The position numbers and the translations under genes were made by a program. A stretch of 64,000 nt of DNA from a virus: IMG/VR virus record IMGVR_UViG_3300033141_003726, positions 62,001 through 126,000 of that record; one strand, 5' to 3'. The notes beneath the pieces were generated by a model, which saw only the letters and a list, made by a program, of their open reading frames with translations, made no database searches and was not told where the DNA came from. This document shows positions 35,462 to 43,949 of this stretch, in pieces (positions within the stretch are counted from its first letter, which is position 1; the number at the start of each line of letters is the position of its first letter).

Positions 35462-36459
35462 TTGAAAACTCCTTCGTATATTCTTAAATAATCATTCAAT
35501 ATTTTTTCATTATTCCAATGCTTCTCCATAAATTCTCTTGAATCCCGCTGAAGTTTCTTTAACAAACTTCTATTTTCATTTAACTCTGTAATTGTAGTAG
35601 CTAAAGAGTGCTTATCTGCCAGCACCCAGGGCAATTCATACAATTCGCACTTTAAGAACTCGGTAAGGTATTGAATCATCCAGTCTTTTAAGTTACACAT
35701 AACTACTTTCCCTTGTGATAGCCCCTCCAATGATGATAAATGATAGCTGCCAGTATAAATATCGTCAATATGAATATCACCTGAGGCTCGTCTTTTTAAA
35801 CACTCATCAAATCGTTCTCCGTAGATAATATCTTTTTCTATAATACCTTTACTTTCTAATTCATTTAATATAGCAGAAACCTCGCTATAACTTTTATAAG
35901 CCCATGTGGATTTCCTCTTTTTTTTAAGTTTTTCCAACGGCTCCTTATTAGATGGGCTATAAGTAACTTTTATTCTTTCATTATTAACTTCCTTGTATTG
36001 AAGCAAAGGGTCGCATATATCAACAACATTACGCACTGGATAAAAATCATCTTTAAGTAAAGACTTCAATCTTACCGCTTGATACTGTGCAATACAAGCT
36101 ATTCTGTCTATTCTTACCCATTTCTTAATAACATTAAACATTTCATTAATTACTTTCTCAGGCTCACCGTGCATCTGGTACACAAACGGTTTATTAATAT
36201 TGCTTAGCATTTGCCATCCCTTGCTATTTTTATGTAAAGGAGGCTGATTATGAATGTGTATAATATCTGCCCAGTTAAGATATTCTTTAAATTGTTTTAA
36301 ATCTTCTTTACCTTTACCCCATACAACATCTGGTATTATTTTCATACTACTTAATCGAGATTGAATGCACTTTGATTCTATCCCATTTTTATTTAAAAAA
36401 TTACTTAACCTAACCGGCGCTCCTGCTAATGGTGATCTACAAAGATGCAATATTTTCAT
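35458..36459 (-). CDS. Glycosyltransferase of the GT-B (GT4-like) type
   Basis: 333 residues. The start KILHLCRSPLAGAPVRLSNF and the segment WADIIHIHNQPP are typical of GT4-family enzymes, as is a late SSLEGLSQGKVVMCN segment, the E-x-x-x-x-G loop that binds the nucleotide sugar. A C-terminal helix (EFMEKHWNNEKILNDYL) closes the fold. It overlaps both neighbours by four and 23 bases. Donor and acceptor unknown. Confidence 0.7.
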   Translation of the reverse strand: MKILHLCRSPLAGAPVRLSNFLNKNGIESKCIQSRLSSMKIIPDVVWGKGKEDLKQFKEYLNWADIIHIHNQPPLHKNSKGWQMLSNINKPFVYQMHGEPEKVINEMFNVIKKWVRIDRIACIAQYQAVRLKSLLKDDFYPVRNVVDICDPLLQYKEVNNERIKVTYSPSNKEPLEKLKKKRKSTWAYKSYSEVSAILNELESKGIIEKDIIYGERFDECLKRRASGDIHIDDIYTGSYHLSSLEGLSQGKVVMCNLKDWMIQYLTEFLKCELYELPWVLADKHSLATTITELNENRSLLKKLQRDSREFMEKHWNNEKILNDYLRIYEGVFK

Positions 36460-37216
36460 CTAGTAGAAACTCCTCATCGTTAAACAATTTAAAGACAACA
36501 TCATTATAATATTTGTCTTTCATTAAATGTAAGTTTTTCCAACTATTGAGATAATCCTTTCTTGAGAACGATAGTTTTCCAACTTTCTTTTTATGCTCGA
36601 TACTCTTAGCGTATTGCGCACTCTCTTCAGCACTTTCAATATAACTCCCATCAAATCCAACATAATATATTTCTTTATATCCCATATACGCTGTAAGAAA
36701 ATAAAACGCTCCCACTACCGAACCTTGTGCCTGTACAATTATATTATCTTTATATTCGGTATTGAAGCTCCCCTTCCGGATATCATTATCATCAATATTA
36801 TTTGATTTAAAAAAATATATGTTCTTCAGATTCTTTATCTTTTCATAAAGTGACATAATTATTTCTATATCTAATGGGCTATCATTTCTTTTTTCCTTTT
36901 TCTCAATATGAAATGAAAAGATAGCATGCGGTAGTAATACATATTGAGCTAAATGTAATTTATCTACATTTCTTCTAAGTCCTTGATAATGAAAATTAAC
37001 AGCATACTGAACACTCTTACTAGCTGTAAAGATAGATATAGCATCAGTAAGTGTACAAATATCATACTGCCTTTGCCCTTCCAGTTTCTTAATATTCAGC
37101 GTATCTATAGAAGGGCCGGAGCCAATAAGTAAAGCCTTGTTATTTCGAGGCTTCCTCGGTACTTTTTCTAAAGTAGGCAGAAAAGGCTCTCTTAAGTCAT
37201 CGACTGTTGTTATCAT
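36437..37216 (-). CDS. DUF115/GT42-like protein of the sugar island
   Basis: 259 residues. The motif ALLIGSGPSIDTLNIKKL, a G-x-G-P-S loop after a strand, and the later EIYYVGFDGSYI place it with DUF115 (PF01973) or GT42-like glycosyltransferases, a group that includes flagellin-modifying proteins and sialyltransferases. A middle QGSVVGAFYFLTAYMGYKE helix is also family-like. It is a single-domain relative of the three two-domain proteins at 28320-31503. Overlaps both neighbours. Confidence 0.6.
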   Translation of the reverse strand: MITTVDDLREPFLPTLEKVPRKPRNNKALLIGSGPSIDTLNIKKLEGQRQYDICTLTDAISIFTASKSVQYAVNFHYQGLRRNVDKLHLAQYVLLPHAIFSFHIEKKEKRNDSPLDIEIIMSLYEKIKNLKNIYFFKSNNIDDNDIRKGSFNTEYKDNIIVQAQGSVVGAFYFLTAYMGYKEIYYVGFDGSYIESAEESAQYAKSIEHKKKVGKLSFSRKDYLNSWKNLHLMKDKYYNDVVFKLFNDEEFLLDENIASL

Positions 37217-37953
37217 TTCTTCTTACCTGCTCTTCTTAATCGTGCCTCATAATTATAATAATCGGGGTGTTCTATGATTTTTTTTACAATATTATAAATA
37301 AAATCATGAGTTTTTATCTTTCCTTTTTGTAGTAATTGCCACATATACTTAGCATTAGAATATTGATCATGTGGATCAACACGACCCCGATTTTTTATGT
37401 TTGCTTTATCACGAATTTTCTTAGGCAGATAGTCTGGAAAATATTCTCTATAATCGTTGGGAATAAATAAATCAGGTTTCATATAATAAAAGTCTATTCC
37501 AGTAAACCAAAGTTCTTTTGGATTATATTGTAAAAAATGTTCCATGATAATAGGGCCGTACAGTACGCCTTTTATTTTTTTGCTAAGTTTTGCTATTGTA
37601 TCAGCAAGCGTAAATGTAGGAATGGTTTTAGAGTATTTATCAATAAGATTCCTCTGATTTGTTTTCATTCCTAATAATTTCACCCCATATTTATCTCTCC
37701 ATGTTTTTAAATACCCCGCCGGTTGCATTTCACGATTAAATTGTACATTCATACAAAGTATATCGCATCTCTTACCATAATTCTCCACATAAGCAACTTT
37801 ATCTAAAAGAAAAATAGCGCCGTTTGTTCTTATTACGCAATCGAAACTGTCTATTTCTTTACCGAGATATTTCCCTTGTAATATCGGAGACGGGCCAACA
37901 AATATTACTCGTTTCTCTTCTACCTGCTGCTGTAATAACTTTTCTACGTTCAA
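37213..37953 (-). CDS. GT29-like sialyltransferase
   Basis: 246 residues. RVIFVGPSPILQGKYLGKEI followed by DSFDCVIRTNGA is the pattern of sialyl motif L of GT29 enzymes (G-x-S-x-x-L...G-x-x-I-D-x-x-D-x-V-x-R-x-N). ELWFTGIDFYY parallels sialyl motif S, and VDPHDQYSNAKYMW may hold the late H and E residues. GT29 enzymes move sialic acid from CMP-sialic acid. Together with NeuA and NeuB genes in the cluster this makes a functional set plausible. Confidence 0.65.
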   Translation of the reverse strand: MNVEKLLQQQVEEKRVIFVGPSPILQGKYLGKEIDSFDCVIRTNGAIFLLDKVAYVENYGKRCDILCMNVQFNREMQPAGYLKTWRDKYGVKLLGMKTNQRNLIDKYSKTIPTFTLADTIAKLSKKIKGVLYGPIIMEHFLQYNPKELWFTGIDFYYMKPDLFIPNDYREYFPDYLPKKIRDKANIKNRGRVDPHDQYSNAKYMWQLLQKGKIKTHDFIYNIVKKIIEHPDYYNYEARLRRAGKKK

Positions 37954-38501
37954 TATTTCTTCCTTATAACACAGGATGTATCTTTAAATATTTCATCTGG
38001 AAATTTAAGTACTTCATTAAAAGCCTTTCTGACTCCTGGATGATGCTTACTATTACTATAATCATGTAGCGCCAGGAAGCCATTTATTTTTAATTTTGGC
38101 CACCATAAGCCAATATCTTCCTTTACATTAAGAAAATTATGATTAGCATCGATATAAATAAACATTAAAGAGTTATTTTGAAACATTTTACAAGCTTCTT
38201 TACTTGTTGTTTTTATTTTATAAATATTAGAATACTTTTTACAAAGTTCATCAAATTGCTTTTCTACTATTTCCATAGGATATTTATATGAAGAAGCGTC
38301 ATTTTTATCATATCCGTTTTTCCAAGCATCAATCGCTATAACCTGATCAAAATTTTTTGCAAATATTTCTGTACTATCTCCTACGTAAGAGCCTATTTCT
38401 ACAACTTTGGCAATAGTAGGATCTATTCGCTTTACATAAGCACATAAATCTTGAAGTCCCGATTTTGCATTTCTAGCTTTTCGTATACTAATTTTTTCCA
38501 T
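37950..38501 (-). CDS. Class I SAM-dependent methyltransferase
   Basis: 183 residues from ATG 38501, which overlaps the stop of the upstream gene (TAATG); the frame is open further upstream but inside that gene. The SAM-binding loop is KVVEIGSYVGDSTEIFAKNF, then VIAIDAWK, and LMFIYIDANHNFLNVKEDI and GFLALHDYSNS follow, as in Methyltransf_24 proteins found in sugar-synthesis clusters. Probably methylates a sugar or glycan. Confidence 0.75.
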   Translation of the reverse strand: MEKISIRKARNAKSGLQDLCAYVKRIDPTIAKVVEIGSYVGDSTEIFAKNFDQVIAIDAWKNGYDKNDASSYKYPMEIVEKQFDELCKKYSNIYKIKTTSKEACKMFQNNSLMFIYIDANHNFLNVKEDIGLWWPKLKINGFLALHDYSNSKHHPGVRKAFNEVLKFPDEIFKDTSCVIRKKY

Positions 38502-39280
38502 TATATCTCCATACGATAATAATACATCCAAAGTTCTTCTAATTCATCATACCCTTTATTTAATTTATCCCTAGGGGATTTATCCCAAGGCTTTTGACTT
38601 ACAAAGTGAAGTAGTCTTACTTTTTCGTTAGTTATTCTATACAATAAATCTCTATTTCTACTAAAGAAAATTTTATGTTTCTTACCTTTCCACATTCTCT
38701 TCTCACAATTATATTCTTTCGGAAGAATGTGAATCATCTTTTTAAAGTATTTATTAATAGCTTTTTGATCCGGCATTGAAAATCCCCGCCTTGAAAACTG
38801 TAAAATATTTTTATACAGCTTAAAGTCTAGATAGGGTTTATTTACAACAATGACGCCAGTATTTATTCCGCTTCGTAGATTATCGCTTCCTGATCCATAA
38901 GCCTGCACTCCCGCCAATCTTGCTCCACATCGAAAAAGTGGATTTAAATCTCCTAATGCAATAGTATCCATATCGATAAAAACAACTCTATCACAATCAG
39001 TATAAGAAAAAATATCAAGTTTGTAATACGTATTTTTTAAACAATCGTCTGTTATTGACATATTAATGTGTTTATAATTTTCAAATCTTGGTTTTACAAA
39101 CTCTACATTATCATGTAATAAAGAAGCCATATAACCTTTATTTGAATTAGAAAGCCCCATATCAATAAATCGCCATTTATAATTTAATATTTTGGGACTA
39201 TTTTTTACCACCGATTTATAAAAAGCAATAAAGCCGGGCATAAACGCATTATCTATCATTGACAGTAGAATAATTTTCAC
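38501..39280 (-). CDS. Glycosyltransferase family 8-like protein
   Basis: 259 residues with a GTG start at 39280. The GT8 DxD motif is VVFIDMDTIALGDLNPLF, followed by GINTGVIVVN and DQKAINKYF, and a late VRLLHFVSQKPWDK with the conserved H-x-x-x-x-K-P-W. GT8 enzymes are retaining hexosyltransferases (LgtC type). The ribosome site is weak. Confidence 0.8.
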   Translation of the reverse strand: MKIILLSMIDNAFMPGFIAFYKSVVKNSPKILNYKWRFIDMGLSNSNKGYMASLLHDNVEFVKPRFENYKHINMSITDDCLKNTYYKLDIFSYTDCDRVVFIDMDTIALGDLNPLFRCGARLAGVQAYGSGSDNLRSGINTGVIVVNKPYLDFKLYKNILQFSRRGFSMPDQKAINKYFKKMIHILPKEYNCEKRMWKGKKHKIFFSRNRDLLYRITNEKVRLLHFVSQKPWDKSPRDKLNKGYDELEELWMYYYRMEI

Positions 39281-39282
39281 TC

Positions 39283-39534
39283 TTATATCTCTTCGTATGT
39301 CCTATTAAATATATCGATTTTACAGGGATAGAACTCTCCATTTACTCCTTGTATTACATAATTTCCTTTTTCACATTTCATGTCCCCCTCTAACGTTTTT
39401 ATAACTAAGGCATTACTTGACTCCACAGATAAATGACAATGAGATTTACAAAGTTTTTTTATCTCATCCAAATTATTTCCATCCCATCTTATTGCTTTCA
39501 CAATGATTGGCTTCTTTCTGAATTCTTTCCACAC
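39283..39534 (-). CDS. Small phage protein of the PGDYG type
   Basis: 83 residues, GTG start with GGAGG eight bases upstream. The end GNYVIQGVNGEFYPCKIDIF is the hallmark of the PGDYG family (PF14083), widespread in phages and of unknown function. The beginning FRKKPIIVKAIRW is also family-typical. It is an unusual passenger among sugar genes. Confidence 0.75.
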   Translation of the reverse strand: MWKEFRKKPIIVKAIRWDGNNLDEIKKLCKSHCHLSVESSNALVIKTLEGDMKCEKGNYVIQGVNGEFYPCKIDIFNRTYEEI

Positions 39535-39535
39535 T

Positions 39536-40390
39536 TTAATTACCTCCGATCCTTAAATTCTTTTTCTTCTCTTCTTCTCCTGGATATAATACTCTTGGCC
39601 CGTATCCTTTGGATAACCCCCTCTCAATATCTCTTACTCCTTTAACAAGCTCAAATAAACCATTAGGTTCAACTGAAGCTGCTTGATCACTACCCCACAG
39701 ATTATGATTCAACGTTATATGCTTTTCTATCCATGTAACTCCATACGCAAGCACTGCAAATGCATCTTTAATTCCGTAATAATGAGAGCTATAACCGATT
39801 TCTTTTCGAGGATACTTTTCTTTCAACCATTTTACATACTGTAAATATAAATCATCAATAGAAGTAGGATACACACTATTTGTATGCATAATAACATGAG
39901 GATCTAATATATTAACAGCTTTTTCTATTTCCTCCTCAGTACTCATGCCCGTCGACATTATCCTATAATCAAATAAATCTCTACATAATTCAAGAAGTGC
40001 GTCGTTGGTAATAAGAGCAGATGGAATCTTTACAATATCCACAAATTTCTTCATGAAATAAGCGCTGTCTAAATCCCAAACCGATGCAAACCAGCCTATT
40101 CCACAACTAAAACAATAATTATCAATTTCAGCATAATTGTCTTCATTAAATTCAATATCTTTTTTATATTGCAAATATGTAATAGGCTTTTGTCTCCAAG
40201 GTACAATTTTTTCTTTATTTTTCTTATCTTCAGGAACGCAGATATCCGGATTTCTTTTCTGGAACTTTACATAATTACAATCTGCAGCACTAGCAATTGT
40301 AATAAGTTTTCTAGCACTTTTAATAAACTCTAACTTATCATTTCCAAAGAATGCATTTAAGCCAATCTCAGCTATTATCTTAACTTCCAT
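39536..40390 (-). CDS. neuB: Sialic acid synthase-like enzyme (NeuB-like)
   Basis: 284 residues. It has the NeuB TIM-barrel motifs in order: IAEIGLNAFFGNDKLEFIKS, YVKFQKRNPD, KIPSALITN, IMSTGMSTEEEIEKAV, NSVYPTS, IGYSSHYYG and WIEKHITLNHN, then the SVEP and YPGEEEKKKNLR end. It condenses phosphoenolpyruvate with an N-acyl hexosamine to give a nonulosonic acid. The C-terminal SAF (antifreeze-like) domain of bacterial NeuB (about 345 residues) is missing. GGAG precedes the ATG and an ACTAAT motif lies about 45 bases upstream. Confidence 0.82.
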   Translation of the reverse strand: MEVKIIAEIGLNAFFGNDKLEFIKSARKLITIASAADCNYVKFQKRNPDICVPEDKKNKEKIVPWRQKPITYLQYKKDIEFNEDNYAEIDNYCFSCGIGWFASVWDLDSAYFMKKFVDIVKIPSALITNDALLELCRDLFDYRIMSTGMSTEEEIEKAVNILDPHVIMHTNSVYPTSIDDLYLQYVKWLKEKYPRKEIGYSSHYYGIKDAFAVLAYGVTWIEKHITLNHNLWGSDQAASVEPNGLFELVKGVRDIERGLSKGYGPRVLYPGEEEKKKNLRIGGN

Positions 40391-40427
40391 ATTATACTAC
40401 TCCAAAGATAGAATAAAAAAATTTGAG

Positions 40428-40443
40428 TCTATTATATTAGTAT
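40428..40443 (-). promoter_or_regulatory. TNACTAAT motif upstream of the neuB-like gene
   Basis: On the minus strand ACTAAT at 40441-40436 followed by ATAATAG. The gene start is about 45 bases further and has its own ribosome site. This supports reading the motif as a promoter element. Confidence 0.45.
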
Positions 40444-40450
40444 TTCTCTT

Positions 40451-41245
40451 CTACTGGCTTAAAATTATTTCGCTTGTAGATGTGAGATAATCGATTGGAT
40501 TAACAAGTTTCCCGTTTTTCCTAATTTCGTAATGAAGATGAATCCCATACGATTTTCCCGTATTTCCCATTAACCCAATTACTTGACCTCGTTTTACCTT
40601 TTGGCCTTCTCTTACATAAGTTCTACTCATGTGTGCATATAAAGTAGTATATCCGCCATTATGTTTAATCTTTACCATCTTTCCATATACAGGGTGCCAA
40701 ATCCAAACATCTGTAACTATTCCATCAGCGGTAGCTATTATCTTAGTCCTATCACTTGCAGTTATATCTATACCTTTATGAAAAAAGATCTCTTTTGTGA
40801 AAGGATAAATCCTATTACCAAATCCCGATGTAATTCTAACCTCCGGACTATAACATACAGGAAACACATTGGGAATATTATGAGTATACTCTTTCCTTTT
40901 ATCAAAGAAATTTTGAACATTATTTAAGAAGCTATCAAAGCTTCCTGTTCCATTTTTAATTGCTGTCACTAAATTTTCTATAGAGGTATTTTGTACAGTA
41001 TTATCAATACCGCCAATATTTATATATTGTTCCTTATTATAAAGAGAAACTACAATATCTTTAAGCGTTTCTCTATACTTAATTTGATTACTCTCCAAGT
41101 TGTTTATTTTCTTTTCTTTTTTCTCAAGTTCCTGTTTATATGCGGTTTCTTCTTTTCTTAATTTATTTTGATACCAAATATTTAAATCGATAATAAAAAA
41201 TATAAAAAAAAGAAAAAGAAATCTCCAAAATAATTTTTCATTCAT
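40451..41245 (-). CDS. Membrane-anchored M23 metallopeptidase
   Basis: 264 residues. An N-terminal membrane segment (FLFLFFIFFIIDLNIWY) and a coiled coil (residues 30-55) precede a complete M23 domain: ITSGFGNRIYPF, HKGIDI (His and Asp ligands), TLYAHMS, and HLHYEI (HxH), with GHxG-like turns between. The construction is like bacterial and prophage cell-wall endopeptidases of the envelope. AGGAG precedes the ATG. It sits next to a lytic transglycosylase, so the pair may remodel the wall during DNA entry or lysis. Confidence 0.82.
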   Translation of the reverse strand: MNEKLFWRFLFLFFIFFIIDLNIWYQNKLRKEETAYKQELEKKEKKINNLESNQIKYRETLKDIVVSLYNKEQYINIGGIDNTVQNTSIENLVTAIKNGTGSFDSFLNNVQNFFDKRKEYTHNIPNVFPVCYSPEVRITSGFGNRIYPFTKEIFFHKGIDITASDRTKIIATADGIVTDVWIWHPVYGKMVKIKHNGGYTTLYAHMSRTYVREGQKVKRGQVIGLMGNTGKSYGIHLHYEIRKNGKLVNPIDYLTSTSEIILSQ

Positions 41246-41258
41246 TTTAAAACCTCTC

Positions 41259-41702
41259 CTACAGGCGATTTAAAACTTTCACAACCTTTACAAAGTATCT
41301 GTTTCCTTGATGTACTTTGTAATTATTAGTAACTGCTTTAGGACCAATATTATAAGCCATAATGGCTTTTTCCCATGAATTAAAGTAAGTATATAGCCAC
41401 TTAAGATATTTTAAACCCACCTCTATATTATGATAAGGGTTCCAGGGATTAAATTTCTTTTCTCTATTCCAGAATTTCTTTTCAAAATAACTTATATAAA
41501 CAGGATTTAGTTGAAAGATACCGATATCCCCGGATACCCCTCTGATATTCCGCCAACCTGATTCTACTTCAATTATTGCAATTGCTATATCAGAGGGGAT
41601 ATCATATTCTTTACATTTATCTATTGTAAAGTCTTTTAAAGGGGAACTAAAAGAATATAAATGAGTAAAAAAGTACAATAATATAACTACAAAATTCTTC
41701 AT
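41259..41702 (-). CDS. Secreted lytic transglycosylase (SLT domain)
   Basis: 147 residues. A signal peptide-like start (NFVVILLYFFTHLYSFS) is followed by a compact goose-lysozyme/SLT fold: IIEVESGWRN with the catalytic glutamate, GDIGIFQLNP, NPYHNIEVGLKYLKWLY and AIMAYNIGP. It cleaves glycan strands to anhydromuropeptides. Short for the family, but all motifs are present. Confidence 0.82.
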   Translation of the reverse strand: MKNFVVILLYFFTHLYSFSSPLKDFTIDKCKEYDIPSDIAIAIIEVESGWRNIRGVSGDIGIFQLNPVYISYFEKKFWNREKKFNPWNPYHNIEVGLKYLKWLYTYFNSWEKAIMAYNIGPKAVTNNYKVHQGNRYFVKVVKVLNRL

Positions 41703-41711
41703 TTTCCTATA

Positions 41712-42488
41712 TCACATATAAGCATGGTATGCTATCTTCTTATATAAATCCTCACTACATATTTCACAAAATCCAACATCTTTGATGAGGAACTTAGAAA
41801 GATCTCTAACAAATTTTTTGTCTTTGATACTCATATACCAGTTAACATAAGAAACAGGTTTTTCTTTTTTATTAGAGAATTCGTTTCGATATTTATCATA
41901 TTTAGAAATTGTTGATTGAGATAATCTCATCTTTATAAAAGTTTCATACTTCTTATATTTCTTATTATTGTGAAAAAATTGCAATAATAGATTATTTACA
42001 ATCTTTCTTTTATCGTATTCGATCTTTTTATATGTCGCTAGATGATTATCAATGTAATCTTCAAAATTTAAATTATTTTCCTCATCGATCACAGAATCTT
42101 TATTTAGACACGATAATCTTAACTTTCTATATATTCCCTGTTCATAATCTAATTTTACAAATGAATGGTTTTTCATCTCTGTTTTGAAAAACTTCTTAGC
42201 CTCATTCATTAACTTCATTTTAAAGATATTTGTTATATCAAAATTATCATCTATTTTATTAACATCAATATATTTAACAACTTCATTTAATATAAGATAA
42301 GCTTCCATTTTAAAATCTTGGAAATCGTCATAATTTTTTGTCCATTTCAGTAATTTCCCGCTTACCTTATTAACTAAAGGTTGATACTTTTGCCATAGCT
42401 TTTCCATATTATATTTGACATTCTTATTATTCTTAATTTCTTTTATTAATTGTTTATCGCTTTTAATTTCTTCTTTTATCTTTCTCAT
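41712..42488 (-). CDS. Sigma factor-like protein (T4 gp55-like candidate)
   Basis: 258 residues. Residues 28-75 (LWQKYQPLVNKVSGKLLKW, then DDFQDFKMEAYLILNEVVKY) show the region 2 pattern of sigma-70-type factors: helix, acidic D/E-D-x-x-Q/x-x-x, then A-x-x-x-L. No clear region 4 is visible at the C-terminus, as in T4 gp55, the late sigma factor. It would direct host RNA polymerase to late promoters, perhaps the TNACTAAT motif. The gene itself has that motif upstream. Confidence 0.6.
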   Translation of the reverse strand: MRKIKEEIKSDKQLIKEIKNNKNVKYNMEKLWQKYQPLVNKVSGKLLKWTKNYDDFQDFKMEAYLILNEVVKYIDVNKIDDNFDITNIFKMKLMNEAKKFFKTEMKNHSFVKLDYEQGIYRKLRLSCLNKDSVIDEENNLNFEDYIDNHLATYKKIEYDKRKIVNNLLLQFFHNNKKYKKYETFIKMRLSQSTISKYDKYRNEFSNKKEKPVSYVNWYMSIKDKKFVRDLSKFLIKDVGFCEICSEDLYKKIAYHAYM

Positions 42489-42506
42489 TTTCTTCTCCTT
42501 AAAATT

Positions 42507-42516
42507 ATATTAGTCA
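42507..42516 (-). promoter_or_regulatory. TNACTAAT motif upstream of the sigma-like gene
   Basis: TGACTAAT at 42516-42509 (minus strand), then ATAATTTTA and an AAGGAG ribosome site before the ATG at 42488. A transcript starting a few bases after the motif would keep the ribosome site. Confidence 0.45.
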
Positions 42517-42555
42517 TAAGTTATAAGCTCCTAAAAAAATGATTTGCATAACTTT

Positions 42556-42777
42556 TCATGAAATACCCCCTATTATCGAGGGATATTCCCCTTCTATATA
42601 TGTATTTGTCAAAGTAGAATTATCAGAAAACTGTTGCCTTACTCCGACAAACAATTTGCCTTTTGGAGTTTTACCTCTAAAGGTTATTTCAATAACTTCT
42701 TTCATTTGGCCAAAACAATTGGGAAGTATATCCCCAATTGTTATATTTTCAATGTCTTCTTTAGAAAACCTTTTCAT
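42556..42777 (-). CDS. Small beta-rich protein of unknown function
   Basis: 73 residues with GGAGGAT before the ATG. Contains IGDILPNCFGQMKEVIEITF and ends GGIS. Probably a small beta barrel. No family recognised. First gene of the early region side of this strand's small-gene block. Confidence 0.55.
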   Translation of the reverse strand: MKRFSKEDIENITIGDILPNCFGQMKEVIEITFRGKTPKGKLFVGVRQQFSDNSTLTNTYIEGEYPSIIGGIS

Positions 42778-42798
42778 ATTATCCTCCTTGTAATCAAT

Positions 42799-43368
42799 TT
42801 ATTCTAACAGTTTAATTTCTTTTTTAATTTCCTTCTCTAACAAAAGAGAAGTATCTTTAGTGTTTACTGTAGTTTGACGTCCTCCGGTAATTTCTGCAAG
42901 CTTTTTCATAAACTCTTCTCCTTTATCTCCACCAGGGCCAATATAAATAATATTGACTGGCGTTGCAAGTTTAAGCGCTTCTTCTATTGCTTGAGATTCA
43001 GAATCGGGTAAGCCATCGCTAATAACAATTATTGTTTGTCTTTTACTCCGCGGCAATGTCGTACATAAACGGAAAGCTTCTGCCATATTTGTTTCTCCTG
43101 CTGGAAATGTTTCAATTCCTAGACAAGCGCTTTCTGAAAATGAAATATATGATGCCCTTGGATAGTCTTGAATTGCTTCCATTAAAGCATCAAACTTGGA
43201 TTTACCCTTCACATATTCTGACATCGATCCAGAGCAATCAAGCAATAAAGTTAAACTTGATTGCGCTTCAATTCTTTTCTTTTCTTTTTTTATGTCAGCT
43301 AAACCTTTTTTTAAGCTATCTGACAATGATAGCATTGAATCTTTTTTAAAAACTAAAGCTTTTTTCAT
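42799..43368 (-). CDS. von Willebrand factor A (VWA) domain protein
   Basis: 189 residues. A MIDAS metal site is complete: TLLLDCSGSMSEYV (D-x-S-x-S), the threonine in GETNMAEAF, and VISDGLPDSES. VWA domains bind a protein partner through a metal ion. In phages such proteins appear with tail or takeover genes; here it is in the early small-gene operon, next to a partner gene of unknown function with which it overlaps by four bases. Confidence 0.78.
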   Translation of the reverse strand: MKKALVFKKDSMLSLSDSLKKGLADIKKEKKRIEAQSSLTLLLDCSGSMSEYVKGKSKFDALMEAIQDYPRASYISFSESACLGIETFPAGETNMAEAFRLCTTLPRSKRQTIIVISDGLPDSESQAIEEALKLATPVNIIYIGPGGDKGEEFMKKLAEITGGRQTTVNTKDTSLLLEKEIKKEIKLLE

Positions 43369-43949
43369 ATTTCTACCCTCTCTTCTATTTCATTTAATAT
43401 TTTATTGCATAATACAAAGAGCCGATCAATACAAGCCTCTAATTCTCCCTCGCTGTCAGTACTCTCAGCTCTCGCTATTATGCTTGAAATTTTTTCAAAT
43501 TGCCTCTCAGCTTTTTCAATAAATTCATCATCAATTAGGTCTTGAAAATAACAATGTTTAACAAGCGTGAGAAGATTAATAGGAATATATTCAATGTCTT
43601 TCTTTTTTATTGAGTATTTGGCTTTCGCTATTACAGCAGGCAATGGCCTAATTATTTCAAAGTTTTCATGCATAAAAACTCTATGAGTCCCCGTATGAGA
43701 AAGCCATTTATTCTTTTTATCTACAATACAAAAGGCTGGAGGCGGCCTATCATTCCTTTTTTGAAGAGGATAAAATCTAAAAGATCTTCTTCCTCTTGAA
43801 TTTAAACTGCACACGATAAAGACCCTTCTGGTATAAAATTCCTTTAAATTTGGAGTCCATACCATCGGATCTGATTCATGATTCGGAACAATTTTAGTAC
43901 ATGCGGTTGCCACGAACTTAGACGGATTCTCTTTATCAAATGTAAACAT
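43365..43949 (-). CDS. Hypothetical protein coupled to the VWA gene
   Basis: 194 residues from ATG 43949, eight bases after GGAGACGG; a GTG at 43979 in the same frame has no good ribosome site. Residues 10-90 are beta-rich (KFVATACTKIV, FYTRRVFIVCSL, RRSFRFYPLQ), then a helical C-terminus with acidic repeats. The 4-base overlap with the VWA gene suggests that the two proteins interact. No family recognised. Confidence 0.55.
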   Translation of the reverse strand: MFTFDKENPSKFVATACTKIVPNHESDPMVWTPNLKEFYTRRVFIVCSLNSRGRRSFRFYPLQKRNDRPPPAFCIVDKKNKWLSHTGTHRVFMHENFEIIRPLPAVIAKAKYSIKKKDIEYIPINLLTLVKHCYFQDLIDDEFIEKAERQFEKISSIIARAESTDSEGELEACIDRLFVLCNKILNEIEERVEI

